A stretch of 64,000 nt of DNA from Owenia fusiformis (GCA_903813345.2 CAIIXF020000001.1:32794866-32858865); one strand, 5' to 3'. Positions 48,561 through 60,270 are shown, numbered from the stretch's first letter. The notes: a model not told the origin generated them from the letters alone. Made by a program: numbers and translations.

Positions 48561-51090
48561 CTAGACATTTTTACATCGTTCAAAAAAGATGGCACTACAT
48601 TTGAGGATATTTAAGTTTACAGCTTTAGGTAGCCTTTTATCGCCATTGAGGATAAGGGAGAGTTTGTCTCGTTGTGATCTATATTTAGTAGAATATTCTA
48701 TGTTCATATTTTTTAATTCATTTTCAAATTCTGTCCAAAATGTTGATCTTAGATTACAGTGAAAAATTACGTGATTGGTTGTTTCACCATCCATTCCACA
48801 CTGGCAAATGGGGGAGTTTATATTAGAGAAATTGTGAGCGTAAAGGTGAGCCTTAAAAATGAGATCACAGCGCACTCTATTGAAAATTATTTCTTGTTTT
48901 CTTGAAACGGAGAGATCTGATGAATTTGTAACATCGTCATTGAATAGATCTATTTTAAGTCTGGATTTGAATATACTAAGGGTAGGTAAATTTCTTATTT
49001 CAGGTGAAAGCTTATTCCATTCAGTCAGTGTTTTTGATATGCAAGATCTATTAGAAAATGAGGATTTATTAGGAATTGTGTAGCTCAGTTGATTTCTTAG
49101 ACCATAAGCATGGTTTCTTTTGAGAGGCTCAAATATGTTAAGAACATAAGAGGGCTGCATATTATTATGTGCCCTATACATGAAAATGCTTCTGTGATAT
49201 TGACGCCTCTTTGTTAATGTTGGCCAATTTAAATTATTCAACACTTTAATTGTCGAAGTCCCATGTAGAGTACCTGAACAAATGCAAGCGGCTTTATAGT
49301 AAAGTCGATCTAATAACTGTAATTTTGTTGTGTTTGCACACCCATATAAAATATCACCATAGTCAAAAAGTGGCAGGATAAAAGATTTAAAGATTGTTTC
49401 GAGATGTTTTCCATTTATTTTCTGACAGAGCGCTTTCAGTGGATTTAAAAGTTTGTCTATTCTTGCACCAAGTTCAGTTATGTGAAGGTCAAAAGTGAGA
49501 TTTCTGTCTAGGATTAAGCCTAAGTGCTTATGGCTGTTTACTCTTGGTATAATGTCGTTTCCGAGAGAAAGATCTATGGTCAAAATTTCACGTTTCTTTG
49601 GATTGCAAAAGGTCAAATCTTTGCTTTTAGAAGCTTTAAAATTTAATTTCCATACTTCAGACCATTGAAAAATATGGTTGAGATCCTCCTGTAGGGCATT
49701 GTTCATTTCAGTTGCTGTTTCAGCTGTGAATGACTGGTAAATTGAGGTATCATCTGCGTAGATGAAACATTTTGAATTCAAATTGTCAGGTAAATCATTG
49801 ATATAGATCAAAAATAGGAGGGGCCCCAGGATCGAGCCTTGAGGAACTCCGGAATTGATATAACCCTTTTCAGATAAGTTTGACTCATGACCATCTAATA
49901 CCACCTTCACTTGTCTGTGTAGTAAATATGATTTCATCAATTCCAGGATATTCGGACCAAAACCAAACATTTTCAATTTTCCTAATAGTAGCCCATGGGG
50001 CATTGAATCAAATGCAGCCGAAATATCAAGATATATCCCTCTTACATTAGCCCCATTTTCAATTTCATTTGTTATGTGGTCAATAATACTTAGAAGTTGT
50101 GCCTGTGTGCTATGTCCTGGCAGGAAACCACTTTGAAGATTGTAAAATAAATTGTTAGAAATGAGATGATCAAAGAGTCTTTTAAAAATAATGCGCTCGG
50201 CGACTTTAGAAATACAAGACAGGAGTGTTATTGGGCGATAATTTTTCACATCTGTTTTATCTTTGTTTTTATGAATAGCTACAATATGACCGACCTTCCA
50301 TAGTTGAGGATATTGATTCAAAGTAAACATTTTGTTAAGCAGTTTTGATAAAATAGGTGAAAGTGATGGTGCTGCCATTTTTAGCATTCTATTACTCAAC
50401 ATGTCAGGGCCAGTGGCTTTATTAATATTTAAGCCGAGTAGAATGTTATAGACTTCTCTGTCATTGGTAGAGAGCAGGTCAAATGTTATATCGGTTCTTG
50501 GAATAAATGGTTCATTTCCATGATTATAATTATTATGGTATTTGTCAATAAAATGTGATAACAATAAATTTGCTTTGTCGCAACTATCAGTGTAATTATT
50601 ACCATTGGCATCGTTGAGGAGGGGTATTTTACTATTTTTTGATTTGCCTAGGAGCCTACTAATAATTGACCAGTACCCCTTACTTCCATATCTATGAGTT
50701 GTTAATTTTTGGTACAATCTTGATTCCATTGCCTCTTTTGCCTCACTTATAGCCTCATTTACCAGTTTACATTGATCTGTATATTTTTGAAGGTACATGT
50801 CATTATGAGTTTTTCTATACTTATAATGCAATTTATTTCTTTTATTAATTAATGTTTTAATGTCACTTGTGAACCATGACTTGTTAGTAGATTTTACAAC
50901 AATTTCTGAGTTTGGAATGAGGTCTGTGAAAATTGCAAGTAGACTTCCAGAAAATATTTTGATAAGGTCATCAAAGTTGTTGTTAGTGTCTATTAAATGA
51001 TCAAAATTTGCCGCACGGATTGCATTGTTAACTAAGTTAATGTCTGCCTCATCATATTTCCATATTTTCCTTGAATACGGGCGATTTTTT
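48561..51090 (-). pseudogene. LINE-B reverse transcriptase (long intact frame, frameshifted from EN)
   Basis: Continuous frame from the homopolymer frameshift near 51,090 (KNRPYSRKIWKYDEAD) to the stop at 48,561, over 830 codons. RT landmarks on the minus strand: NYRPITLLSCISKVAERI (about 50,240), FLPGHSTQAQ (about 50,115), YLDISAAFDSMPHG (about 50,010), SGVPQGSILGPLLFLIYIND (about 49,810-49,860) and FIYADDTSIYQS (about 49,740-49,770). The C-terminal ICQCGMDGETTNHVIFHC (about 48,750-48,800) is the zinc-knuckle-like end of jockey/CR1-group proteins. All polymerase motifs are intact, so the copy is young compared with LINE-A. It cannot be expressed with its endonuclease unless the frameshift is corrected or is a sequencing error. 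Confidence 0.9.
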
Positions 51091-52262
51091 GATTACCAAG
51101 AAAGCACTCGGTGTTTATTGAACAATGGTCTGTGTTGCCAATTGGAGGAGAGACATAAGTATTTGTAATGATGTCAGGGTTATTTGAGATGAGTAAATCT
51201 ATACATGATCTGCTGATGTTTGTTATACAAGTCGGTTCATCAATGAGTTGCACAAGTCCAAGTTCCTCGATACATTCAAATAAAAAAATTTCCTGTAGTG
51301 TTTTCATTATCCAAGGCCCACCATTCTTTACATCTCGCATTGAAATCTCCATTGATAAAAATTGATTCAGGGTTATTATCAAGTGCCAGATTACATGAAG
51401 CTGTAAACCGATTACAAAAATCATTTGCATCATTTTGAGACTGAGAAGGTGATCTATAATATATTGCATAAAGGTAAGATTTATAGTTAATGGTTAACTC
51501 AATCCATAAGGAATCACCCTGATCATTCATGAGGTCATATCTTACTTTAAAAGGTATGTCATCTTTAACATATATCAGAAGTCCTCGATTCTTGTTTAAG
51601 TATACATGAGAATGACCATCAATAGAATACTCAGAATTAATTACCTCTTGGGTTAAGTTTCCAACTTCACAAAGTCCAATAATGTCAATTCCATTCATGT
51701 GAATTCTATCTTTTAGTGCTTTAAATCTGGCATTTACATTGGCACCTATACTGTTAATATTTGAGAAAATAATTTTTGTGAGTTGAAAGTTATTTGTAGG
51801 TCCTGGATTTGGGTGAACATCATTGCTCAGTAAGAGAATAGCTTGGACTGTGTTAGGTATATAACATAATAGAGCACAGAATGGAATAAACATTAAAAAT
51901 ATACTTGCAAACATCTTAATCATATAAAATGTTCCAAAATGTTTGTGATTGCCATGAATATATATCATTGTACTCATGAAAGTAAATGCAGGGAGAGCCA
52001 CCAAGAATATACTAATGCATCCAAGTAAAAGAATCTTATAAGATATACAGGCAGTTTGTCTCATTGAGCCTGTCATGTTGAGGTACAATGTACATGTTAT
52101 AACGAATGTAAGACCAAAGTACCATAAAATTCTGAGAAATAAATTCAAATAATTTGGACTGCATTTATTGGGGACTCTGGTTTCTCCGTTATATAGTGCA
52201 CAAGATTTTTGGCAATTGTATATTCCAATACATATCCTCCATGCAGAAACACTAATACCCAT
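51091..52262 (-). pseudogene. LINE-B N-terminus: membrane segments, 2A-like motif, endonuclease
   Basis: ATG at 52,262. Residues about 41-61, 77-103 and 113-134 are hydrophobic, membrane-like segments. Residues 148-155 read DVHPNPGP (51,798-51,821), a 2A-like ribosome-skipping motif. The APE endonuclease follows: IIFSNINSIG, IIGLCEVGN, YAIYYRSPSQS, IFINGDFNARCKEWW. The frame breaks near 51,285-51,300, continues in another frame (LFECIEELGLVQLIDEPT, SRSCIDLLIS, NTDHCSI) and breaks again at an A run near 51,090. Virus-like 2A motifs upstream of APE endonuclease are established for several invertebrate LINEs; here His replaces the usual Glu, so activity is uncertain. Confidence 0.85.
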
Positions 52263-53564
52263 GAAAGTTTTAAAAAAAAAGTTCTATTTACCAAAAAGAC
52301 TGATGTATCATGTCTGGTCAGCCTAGATGATTATAAATATGCTCTGCCTCTTATTCTTATTGTGAAATAAATGTAATATGCAATATGTTAAAAAGAGCAA
52401 GGCTTAGAGTAAACTCTAAAATAAAACGGTTTTCCACCAATAAAACTGTATTCCTCCACAAAAACACCAGATTATTTAGTTGATTGTGTAACTGGTTATT
52501 AGATAAAAGCAATGGAAAGTAAATATAAATTTTTGTTTGACGTTTTCAAATCTTGCATTCACGCCATGTGGAACAGTCATTCTGGGTCATACAAAAATTT
52601 AGTATAAATCTAGAGGCCTGTAGATCGACCGATGTCCTGGCGGGTGCCGTACGGCCATCGGCAGATAGCCTTGCGATCCCCTTGCGATGTCTTTCAGATT
52701 CAATTGATTGCGGGCGCCTTACGACGCCTGTACTAATGTGACCATACTCACGATTAGATCAAAACATCGGTGAAAAGTCACCGGCGCCCGGTCGATTTAG
52801 AAATCAGCCGATGACTACTCATCGGCCGGCGCCCGGCGGCTATGTGACCTAGGCATTAGTCGATGACATCCCGTGATAATATCTAAGTTCTTTAGCGTGA
52901 ATACGTTATTTCCCTGGCTGGAGAGAGAAAGCTCTCGTTTGCTCAACTATTAAGCATGCACTAAAAAACATTGATTATATAGAATATATATTAAGTAGGT
53001 CAATCGACCTACATTTTAGCCGAGAAGTCTGCTTTAATCAGTTCGCATACCCTTGGCTTCAATTAACATTATTAATTCACATCACTTCTCTACTTACACC
53101 TGATCACTTTATTGGATTTATTGTAGAATTAAGAATTAATACGTATTCATGGATTTACTATAGAATAGGTTACCATGGAGATGGATATACTTGAAGTATT
53201 TTGTATAAATCTTCTGATGACACATTCATAACAAATCTACCGTAACTCCAAGAAAAATATACTGTGGTTCGAAAGCACGCAAGAGTTATCGTAAGTATCC
53301 ATTCGGTATCTCAGATAACGTGTAAACTATAATTTGATATTGTTTTACTATCCCAACTAACGAAGTTCGGGTAGAGAGAGAATCCGCCCGTTCGTCCGGT
53401 CATCTGTCCAGACGATAACTCATACAAGTTTTAGGATTTGGTTATGGGTGTAGAGCCTTCGCTTTGTTCGCTTCTGTTCATGAAGATTTTTTGGGGATTG
53501 CCACTTAATTCAACATTGCCACCATTCTTATGATGTAAAGGATTGGTATTGATGTAAAGGATTG
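52263..53564. other. Intergenic sequence with a GC-rich hairpin island
   Basis: No coding sequence recognised. 52,620-52,860 is much more GC-rich than the surroundings and contains repeated CCGGCGCCCGG strings (about 52,782 and 52,824) around a perfect hairpin at 52,807-52,826 (GCCGATGA-CTAC-TCATCGGC). Another small hairpin GTAGGTC-AATC-GACCTAC lies near 52,995-53,013. Probably a degraded mobile element; family unknown. Confidence 0.5.
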
Positions 53565-53890
53565 GTGTGTTCAAAAGGTTCATCATATCGATACCAATCC
53601 TTTTGATAATTATAATAATATACAGTATACCAGTTATCGGATGTGCTCAACTAGTGGGCCTTTTTAATACGAAAAACGGGCCTTACATTTTCAAAATTTG
53701 CCCTAATCTTTGGTTATATCGGCCAAAAAATCAAAGAGGGTGGCGGCGGACTAATCAAACTCATCTCATCTTTGATATCAAATACATTTACAAATTGAAT
53801 GGCCTATTCCATTATTTTAATACTCAGAACGTCTGGCACTATATAACCGCAAAAGGATGGGTATCGATATGGTGAACTTTTTGAACACAC
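53565..53890. mobile_element. 326-bp MITE-like element
   Basis: Inverted termini of about 41 bp with 3 mismatches: GTGTGTTCAAAAGGTTCATC at the left (53,565 on) and the complement ending at 53,890. A 102-codon open frame (53,567-53,875) fills it but includes both termini and matches no family I recognise, so I do not call it a gene. No clear target duplication. Confidence 0.75.
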
Positions 53891-53920
53891 GTTTCTCTTA
53901 AACCAGTCATCAAAAAATTC

Positions 53921-54487
53921 CGAAAATTTTACACAGTGTCGATTTAATGGTCATCTTTGAAAAGTAACAATATAATTTGAAAAATATATATACTTTCATC
54001 TATATTGTTTTAGAAAACACATTAAACACTTGTTTTGTTCTTGGTATCATGTTTCCAGAGTGAAATGAAACATCTTTCCGAACCTCATTGGAACAAAACG
54101 AACATAAACATAACATGTTTAGGTCTCTCAATATTGTAATTGTACAAAGGAAATTTTGGTTGATTTTAAAAAAGTACCTTGTTAATGAAATAAAAGGTTT
54201 ATCTTGATTTTTATCTATTTTGGGGGATTTTGTTTTAATTTTTTGAATACTTTTTTAAAATCAACCAAAAATTCCTTTGTATAACTATAATATAGAGAGG
54301 TCTAAAAACATGTCGTATATGCTATTTTGTTCCAACGAGGTTCGGAAAGACATCTTATTTCATTCTCAAGAATTGGTACAAACGAGCAAAAACAATTGCA
54401 CTAAAAAACAAAAAATGTTAAGAAAAACAGTTATATAAAATATTTTTATATAATTTTCGCATTAAATTGTTGTCAATCAGTCAACAT
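53921..54487. repeat. Foldback repeat R1 (two inverted copies)
   Basis: Left arm 53,921-54,204 and right arm about 54,249-54,487 are inverted copies (shared blocks include TTTTGGTTGATTTTAAAAAA and CTTTCCGAACCTC...TTGGAACAAAA), separated by about 45 bp. A third copy, in right-arm orientation, is at 59,191-59,470. Confidence 0.8.
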
Positions 54488-54674
54488 TACATAAAAAACC
54501 GTGTTTTTTTACAGAATGTTTTCAATGATTGGTTTAAAAGAAAAACATTGTTGAATTCAGTTCTCCATATCGATACAAATCCTTTGGTTTATGTAGGTTG
54601 GGGAAAAGAGCGTTTAAAATCAAAACAACCAAACAATGAAATCAGTCATCTTATGGATAAACATAGTAACGTAC

Positions 54675-54854
54675 CAAGTTTTTGACATTTGTCATTTGAT
54701 TCACATTTTCTTGATTCCTGACTTTCCCCAGAGCAAGTATTGCCTCCACCTGAGGGTGCAGGGTTGGTACAAGACCTCCTACGCTCTGACTGCCCCTCTC
54801 CGCACTCACTGATACAGCTGCTCCACGCACTCCACGCTGTCCATGCACCATCAG
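54675..54854 (-). CDS. Thrombospondin type-1 (TSP1) domain exon
   Basis: A 180-bp internal exon encoding one complete TSP1 repeat, an extracellular adhesion/recognition module. Reading from the acceptor: WTAWSAWSSCISECGEGQSE, then RRRSC, GGNTCSG and CESNDKC. The WxxWxxW tryptophan ladder, CSxxCGxGxxxRxRxC-like pattern (here CISECGEGQSERRRSC) and six cysteines are all present. Acceptor ATTCTAG on the minus strand (AG at 54,855-54,856) and donor G|GTACGT (54,669-54,674) give a symmetric phase 1-1 exon, usual for shuffled extracellular domains. Frame is open throughout. It lies downstream, on the same strand, of the C-type lectin exons and may belong to the same gene. No other exon of the gene is recognised between them. 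Confidence 0.85.
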
Positions 54855-54914
54855 CTAGAATGCATTCAGTCATCTATCATGTTTTTACAGCATAGTAATG
54901 GTATGTGACATATA

Positions 54915-55760
54915 CTCCTCAGAAACGTTAAGGACCAGTATTTTCCTCATTTCCTTATTTTTCCTTTGCATGTTAAACCTTATGTATCTTTAAACTTTAT
55001 TTTCTAAGCCCGAAACGAAAGAAAACTAATAATGTAAATGGATATGTACCTTGACTCTATTCTCTATATTTCAGGAAATTTTCAATTTAATCTCCCTATT
55101 ACAATAGGTCAAAAATTGATGTCAAAGTTGAGGAATTTTTTTAAAAAATGGGAAATGGTGGGTTAGGGGCAAATCAGATTTTCGGATATGTATTCGGTAA
55201 AACATTTATCAAAAATAATGTCTTAGTAGACAATTTACTTTTTTACTTTGTGCATGCTTTTTGTTAAGCTTATTTTGTGAGAATTACCGAAATAGAGCAT
55301 CAACGTATTTTTGACAACTCATTTTGACCCCCTGTGTTATTTCAATGTTATTTCAGGTTTTATGAGAAATGATTTTGTAAAACCTGGAGAAACAAATCAA
55401 TTTTTTTGTAGACAATGAGTTAACAAATTCAATTGTCTATTTACATTCCATTTTTGAGAGGAATTGAATTAATTGATATTTTCTCATATGACTTTTGGCA
55501 ACCCAACCATTTCCCATTGGATTCAGGGTTCTGCCATTTTTTTAATTTTCCTCAAATTTGACATAAATTTTTGACATATTGTAACGGAAATATTGAACTG
55601 AAAATTTTCTGAAATATAGAGAATAGAGTCAAGGTACATATCCATTTACATTATCAGTTTTTATTTCGTTTCAGGCTTTGAAAATAAGAGCTCGAACAGA
55701 CATGGGGTCTAACATTTAAACCTATGAGGAAAAAGACTGGTCCTTAACTTTTTTTAGGGG
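54915..55760. mobile_element. 846-bp foldback element flanked by TA
   Basis: Long inverted arms of about 250 bp: left begins CTCCTCAGAAACGTTAAGGA, right ends CCTTAACTTTTTTTAGGGG; inner blocks GTAAATGGATATGTACCTTG and complement are strongly matching. Flanked by TA at 54,913-54,914 and 55,761-55,762, as in Tc1/mariner-related elements. No transposase. Confidence 0.75.
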
Positions 55761-55870
55761 TATATATTATAAAAAGGAAGATCATCAAGAGAGGCCTAGA
55801 GAGGATTAACAAGAACAAAAAACTATGGGCGACCCCAATGGACAAAACCTCAAAATATCACACAGGAGGA

Positions 55871-58550
55871 GTAGTAGATGGGTTAACTGCATTTTAGGGG
55901 GTCTGGACTTCAATCTATGATGCAAACGTTTCCTTTGACATGAGAGTACCTTAGGACCATAGAAACAAATTTATCCAAAGACACACGCCAGATGGCGCTT
56001 TATATTGGAAACATTCACATTTTCCAAAATGGCCGCCAAAAATACAACGGAGACAATATATTTTCTTCTATGCATACTATAATGATACGATTGGTGCCTA
56101 AATATACATTTTGTGGGTGAAAAATCAATTTAGTATGGATTTGAGTCTTGAAAATTAAGAACTTCCTCGCTATATTAAAAATTTATGCCTTTTTCAAAAT
56201 GGCTGACAGAGATGTAACAAAGACGATATCTTCACGTGTATGCTTACTACAATAGTAAGATTGATGTCCAAGTATACATTAATGGGTTGTAGAATTCATT
56301 GTATAAGGTTTATAGTCTTTATTTTCCCAATGAAGAAAGTTAAGTGGGGATATAGTGAAGCCTTCCGTCCGTTAGTCCGTCAGTCCATCGTCTGTCTTAT
56401 GTATGATTTTGCAATAATTTTCAGATTCCTCCAAAGTATGGCCATATGTCAATTAAATTGAAGATGTTGTTAAATTTTATGATTAATTCAAAATGTCTCA
56501 GAGAAGGAGTTGATTAGCTATTACTTACAAATATGTCGTCAAGGTATGATTACAGTATATTAAGTTAGATCTAAAAAAAATTATTGTCTAAATATGATTT
56601 TTAGCATTGACTAAATGGTCAACAAAATGTTTAAATCAGCGGAAAATCTGATATTGTACTGTATGTCTATTAGTTAACAAACATTTTCACTTTTTATTGA
56701 AAATGTATGCCTTTTCTCAATGGCTGTGGAAAATATTACAAAAACTTATATCTAACAAGGGCTCTTTAACTTCTTCAAAAGAAGAATACCTGTAGTTTGA
56801 AAGTGTAGTTTTGAATATCAATTTGCGATGACGGAAACCATGCTGAAAACAATGGATAGCATGGGAGATGTGGTTTTCAACTTCAGCGCATTTCAAATGC
56901 CGTCCCATTTTAAGTAATTGTTGATATAAATTGAAGAAACTTTTGATATGTTTAAATTGAGAAAAACAAGTACAAAATAAGCTTAACATTTAAAAAAGTG
57001 CCAAGGTGGGATCCTAATCCATAATTTTCCAGAAAGTTGGATTCATATTTTACAATCATGGGGACTTCACTTGAAATAAAACACATTGTTTTGATAATAA
57101 AAACCGTATTTATGGCCATGAAGTACTCATGTTGAAAGACATATTGCCGTTTAAAATCTTAAAATCTTCATCTCTTAAATGTTCAAATGAGAAAATAAGA
57201 ATATGAGTAAAATGAGTGAATTTGAGTAAAAAGAACATTGAAAGATAATACACATTTGCTGTGTTAGGGCGAAAACGATTACACATAATCCAATTAGCTA
57301 CTATTACTATTAACTACTATTAGCTATTAGTAGATGCGAGTAGTAACAATCTTAATATTTTCACCATTAGAAATTCAAAATTCAGTCTTACTGATGTTGA
57401 ATTTGGAATCGTCATGAAAAAATACATCAAGAAATGTGATTTTGAAAAGAGTCCATCAACTTTAAAATTGAATTTTCTTCGAAAATGTGACATTTAGGTC
57501 AGGGAGTTTCCCCATAGTCCCCATGTTGTAAAACACAAAATGATTTATCTTTTCTTGTGTTGTGCAGATAATATTTTCTTTTACTGGAGATATTTTGATT
57601 TGTACAACTATCAGATACAAAAGAGTAATATGAAATGCGAACCAATAAAAAGTAAGAATATTCAAGTTTAAGGGAACTGTGTAATACCCTGCAGTGTTAT
57701 TTCACCCGAATTAACCACCTGGTGGGGAAAATGGTAATTTCCTACTTGCGTCTGAGTAATTAAATAGATCTTATTATGAAAGACCTATTTAAATGGATTC
57801 TACCAAATATTAATGTATACTTTGACACCACTCTTATCATTGCAGCATGCTTAGAAGCGAAGATATCTTCTTTGTTATATTTCTGACAGCCATTTTGAAA
57901 AATGCAAACATTTTGAATATAAAGTGCAAGTGCTGAATTAACAAGACTCGAAACCTGATTAAATAGTTTCTACAACTACATTAATGTATTTTTGACACCA
58001 ATATTATGATTGTAGCATGCACAGGAGCAAAACTATTGTCTCTGATGTATTTTCGGCGGCCATTTTGAAAAATGTGTATATTTCCAATATAAAGCGCCAT
58101 CTAGCTTGTGTCTTTGGATACATTTGTTTCTTTTGCCCTAAGGTATTCCATGCAAAAGGGGACATTTTGTAAGGTAAGATATCTTAATTTGCAAGTATTC
58201 GTAATGTAAGATACCTTCTTAGTTATATTTCAGTCATTTTGAAAACGCGTATTTTTTTAATATAAAGTGGAAGTTCTAAATTTTCAAGACTTAAGATCTA
58301 GTAAAATAGATTCTACGACTACATCACTGTATTTTGACACCAATCTTATAATTGTAGCATGCACAGAAGCAAAGATATTGTCTCTGGTGTATTTTTGGCG
58401 GCCATTTTGAAAAATGTGTATATTTCCAATATAAAGCGCCATCTAGCTTGTGTCTTTGGATAAAATTTCTATAGCCCTAAGGTACTTCCATGCCAAAAGG
58501 GACATTTGCATCATACAATGAAGTCCAAATGTAGTTAACCCGTCTACTAG
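55871..58550. repeat. 2.7-kb modular inverted repeat
   Basis: Outer ends pair: GTAGTAGATGGGTTAACTGC at 55,871 with the complement of GTAGTTAACCCGTCTACTAG ending at 58,550; further pairing includes GATGCAAA, CCTTAGGACCATAG and GCGCCATCTGGCG-like sequence. The left arm holds two modules built around CAAAATGGC(C/T)G (about 55,990-56,330); the right arm holds three inverted ones (about 57,780-57,955, 57,960-58,165, 58,290-58,510). The last two share their end block, so one was duplicated. Confidence 0.7.
56340..57779. other. Interior of the 2.7-kb inverted repeat
   Basis: AT-rich; short open frames on both strands (for example 56,717-56,989 minus) match nothing I recognise. No splice-flanked exon, RNA gene or repeat identified. 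Confidence 0.4.
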
Positions 58551-58907
58551 AGTAATCAATACTAAAAACAGATCATCATATAATTCCTCAAAAAACTCTC
58601 AGGGCCCACGTTTTCGATTTGAAAAACACTGCTAGCCTAACGTACAAGGTAATTTATTGGCTGTGATATTTGAAATATTCATATAAATCAGACAATTTTG
58701 TAGACATATATGACAGTAGTACTACTCATTTAGGGTTAAAACAATCGAATGAAGAAAATCTGCAGTCATCTCAACAATTGTGTGGGTTGTCAGACATCAT
58801 ATGATATAATATTCCATTCTATCCTGATGTCTGAGTTGATCAAATAATATTTATGAATAGATATCTTTAAATTATGAATATCAAAAATTCAAAATATGAG
58901 AAGTATG
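58551..58907. other. Non-coding sequence 3' of the lectin exon
   Basis: Either the 3' UTR/downstream flank of the lectin gene or intron, depending on how the 58,908 exon ends. No repeat recognised. Confidence 0.4.
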
Positions 58908-59145
58908 TTAAATACTTTTGATGGCATCTCTCTTGCATAGTATTCCATGGGAGCTGTTATCACAGTTTATATTTTGCCATCCTACAAAGTTGTTGGATAA
59001 AACCACACAATCTAAGTCATCACCATCCGGACTTGTTCTTGGGTTATCAGTAGCCCAGTTTGTGTAATTCAAAAAGGTACCATCACTCCATGCAAAGTCC
59101 CCTTCCTGGAGGTCATCTCGCAATCCTATCCATATGATTGTTGAC
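58908..59145 (-). CDS. C-type lectin-like domain, second half (exon)
   Basis: Encodes the C-terminal half of a CTLD: WIGLRDD (the conserved WIGL core), FAWSDGTFLNYTNW, LDCVVL, GWQNINCDN and ILCKR. The last two cysteines of the fold are present. The acceptor TCTAG on the minus strand (AG at 59,146-59,147) gives a phase-2 start that continues the first-half exon exactly (G|GG codon). The EPN/QPD sugar-binding triplet is not seen (NPRTSPDGDD lies there) and the WND motif is replaced by WQN, so canonical calcium-dependent sugar binding is doubtful. The frame reaches TAA at 58,908-58,910; alternatively a weak donor AAAA|GTATTT (58,914-58,915) just before the stop would leave phase 1, fitting the TSP1 exon. 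Confidence 0.85.
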
Positions 59146-59147
59146 CT

Positions 59148-60268
59148 AGATTTATAACCATAATGAATACAAACCCTTTTCGTAACAACGTAAACCTTTC
59201 ATTTCATTAACAATTAGATACGTTTTTAAATGAACCAAACTTTCTTTTGTACAATTACAATAATGAGAGACCTAAAAACGTTGTGTATATTTCATTTTGT
59301 TCCAATGAGATTGATTTGGATAAATGTTCCATTTCATTCCGAAAATATAATACCGAGAACAAAAGAAGTGTCTGGTGTATTTTCTAAAACAATATAGAGA
59401 AAAGTACATTTTTCAAATTAAATTGTTGCCATCCAAAAGATGATCATTAATTGTCGATGTGTAAAATTTTAAAATTTTAAAGCTTCGTAGCCTCCCCTTG
59501 ATACAAATTATCCTGCTTTAGATTCTTGACCAGCCAACCTATAGTTTCTGGTGGAATATATCCTAATTTTTAACTGAAATTCAACGTTGGCCTATATAGA
59601 ATGAAAACTACGTATTTCTGATAAAAATGATTTTTTTGTTGTCATACTGATTACTGAATACGATGTAACGTATCTCTTGTCATGATCAAAAGAGACTAAG
59701 CACACCATTGAAAAGTTATTTTTGTCATATTGAATGTATTTTTACCAGAATGACGTTTAACAACAGAGAAATCGATATGATATTGTCGTTTTGAATGTCT
59801 TTTTACCAGATTCGTTTTTCAATTGAGAATTCAAACATTTTTTTGAAAGATGACAACGTGATTTTGCGCCAGACTTACAACATTAATACTTTTTTATCGT
59901 GACTGAAATGGTTTATAGTACTGAAGCTATGGCTTAGTATAGCTATTCTAGTGGGTTTTGACAGAATGAAATTGGTCTTCTTACAACTGAGACATCACTT
60001 AAAAATATTACATTACAGACCACGGTGATGTTACGTTTTTCATGTCCGTTTTTCATCCGATTTAAAATGGTTCAACTTTTAATCACGACCTTGTAAGGGT
60101 ACTATAATCATTGGATTCATAGTTTTTAGTTTTATTTCCATCTAATTTTGCGTGTTTCCATCTTTCTGTAGAAGGCCGGCCACCGACCACGTGCACCCAA
60201 CTGTCGGTCTTTCTTGTAAACAGATTAACCCCGGAAAAGTTTACCACAAATTACTTGGCTTTCAGCTT
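59148..60268 (-). other. Intron of the lectin gene
   Basis: About 1.12 kb between the two CTLD exons, with an R1 repeat copy at 59,191-59,470 close to the 3' splice site. The rest shows no feature. Confidence 0.75.
59191..59470 (-). repeat. R1 repeat, third copy
   Basis: Single-arm copy of the 53,921-54,487 foldback repeat, in right-arm orientation. Shared blocks include TTCATTTTGTTCCAATGAG, AGAGACCTAAAAACG and CTAAAACAATATAGA. More diverged than the two arms of the foldback are from each other in places. Confidence 0.75.
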
Positions 60269-60270
60269 AC

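Larger units (their letters stand above)
48376..52262 (-). mobile_element. LINE-B: jockey/CR1-group retrotransposon with poly(A) tail
   Basis: Minus-strand element. Its 3' end is marked by an 18-nt T run on the + strand (48,376-48,393), i.e. a poly(A) tail. Coding order 5' to 3': membrane segments and 2A-like motif, endonuclease, RT, C-terminal zinc knuckle; the 3' UTR is about 165 bp. The 5' end is placed at the first ATG (52,262) because nothing farther upstream could be recognised. No ORF1-like coding sequence is seen upstream, so the copy may be 5'-truncated. Confidence 0.85.

Noticed and set aside
53567-53875. 102-codon frame with a hydrophobic start
   Set aside because: Starts and ends within the inverted termini of a 326-bp MITE and matches no family I know.
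54651-54851. Second frame over the TSP1 exon
   Set aside because: Shadow of the real domain frame; it has no domain pattern.
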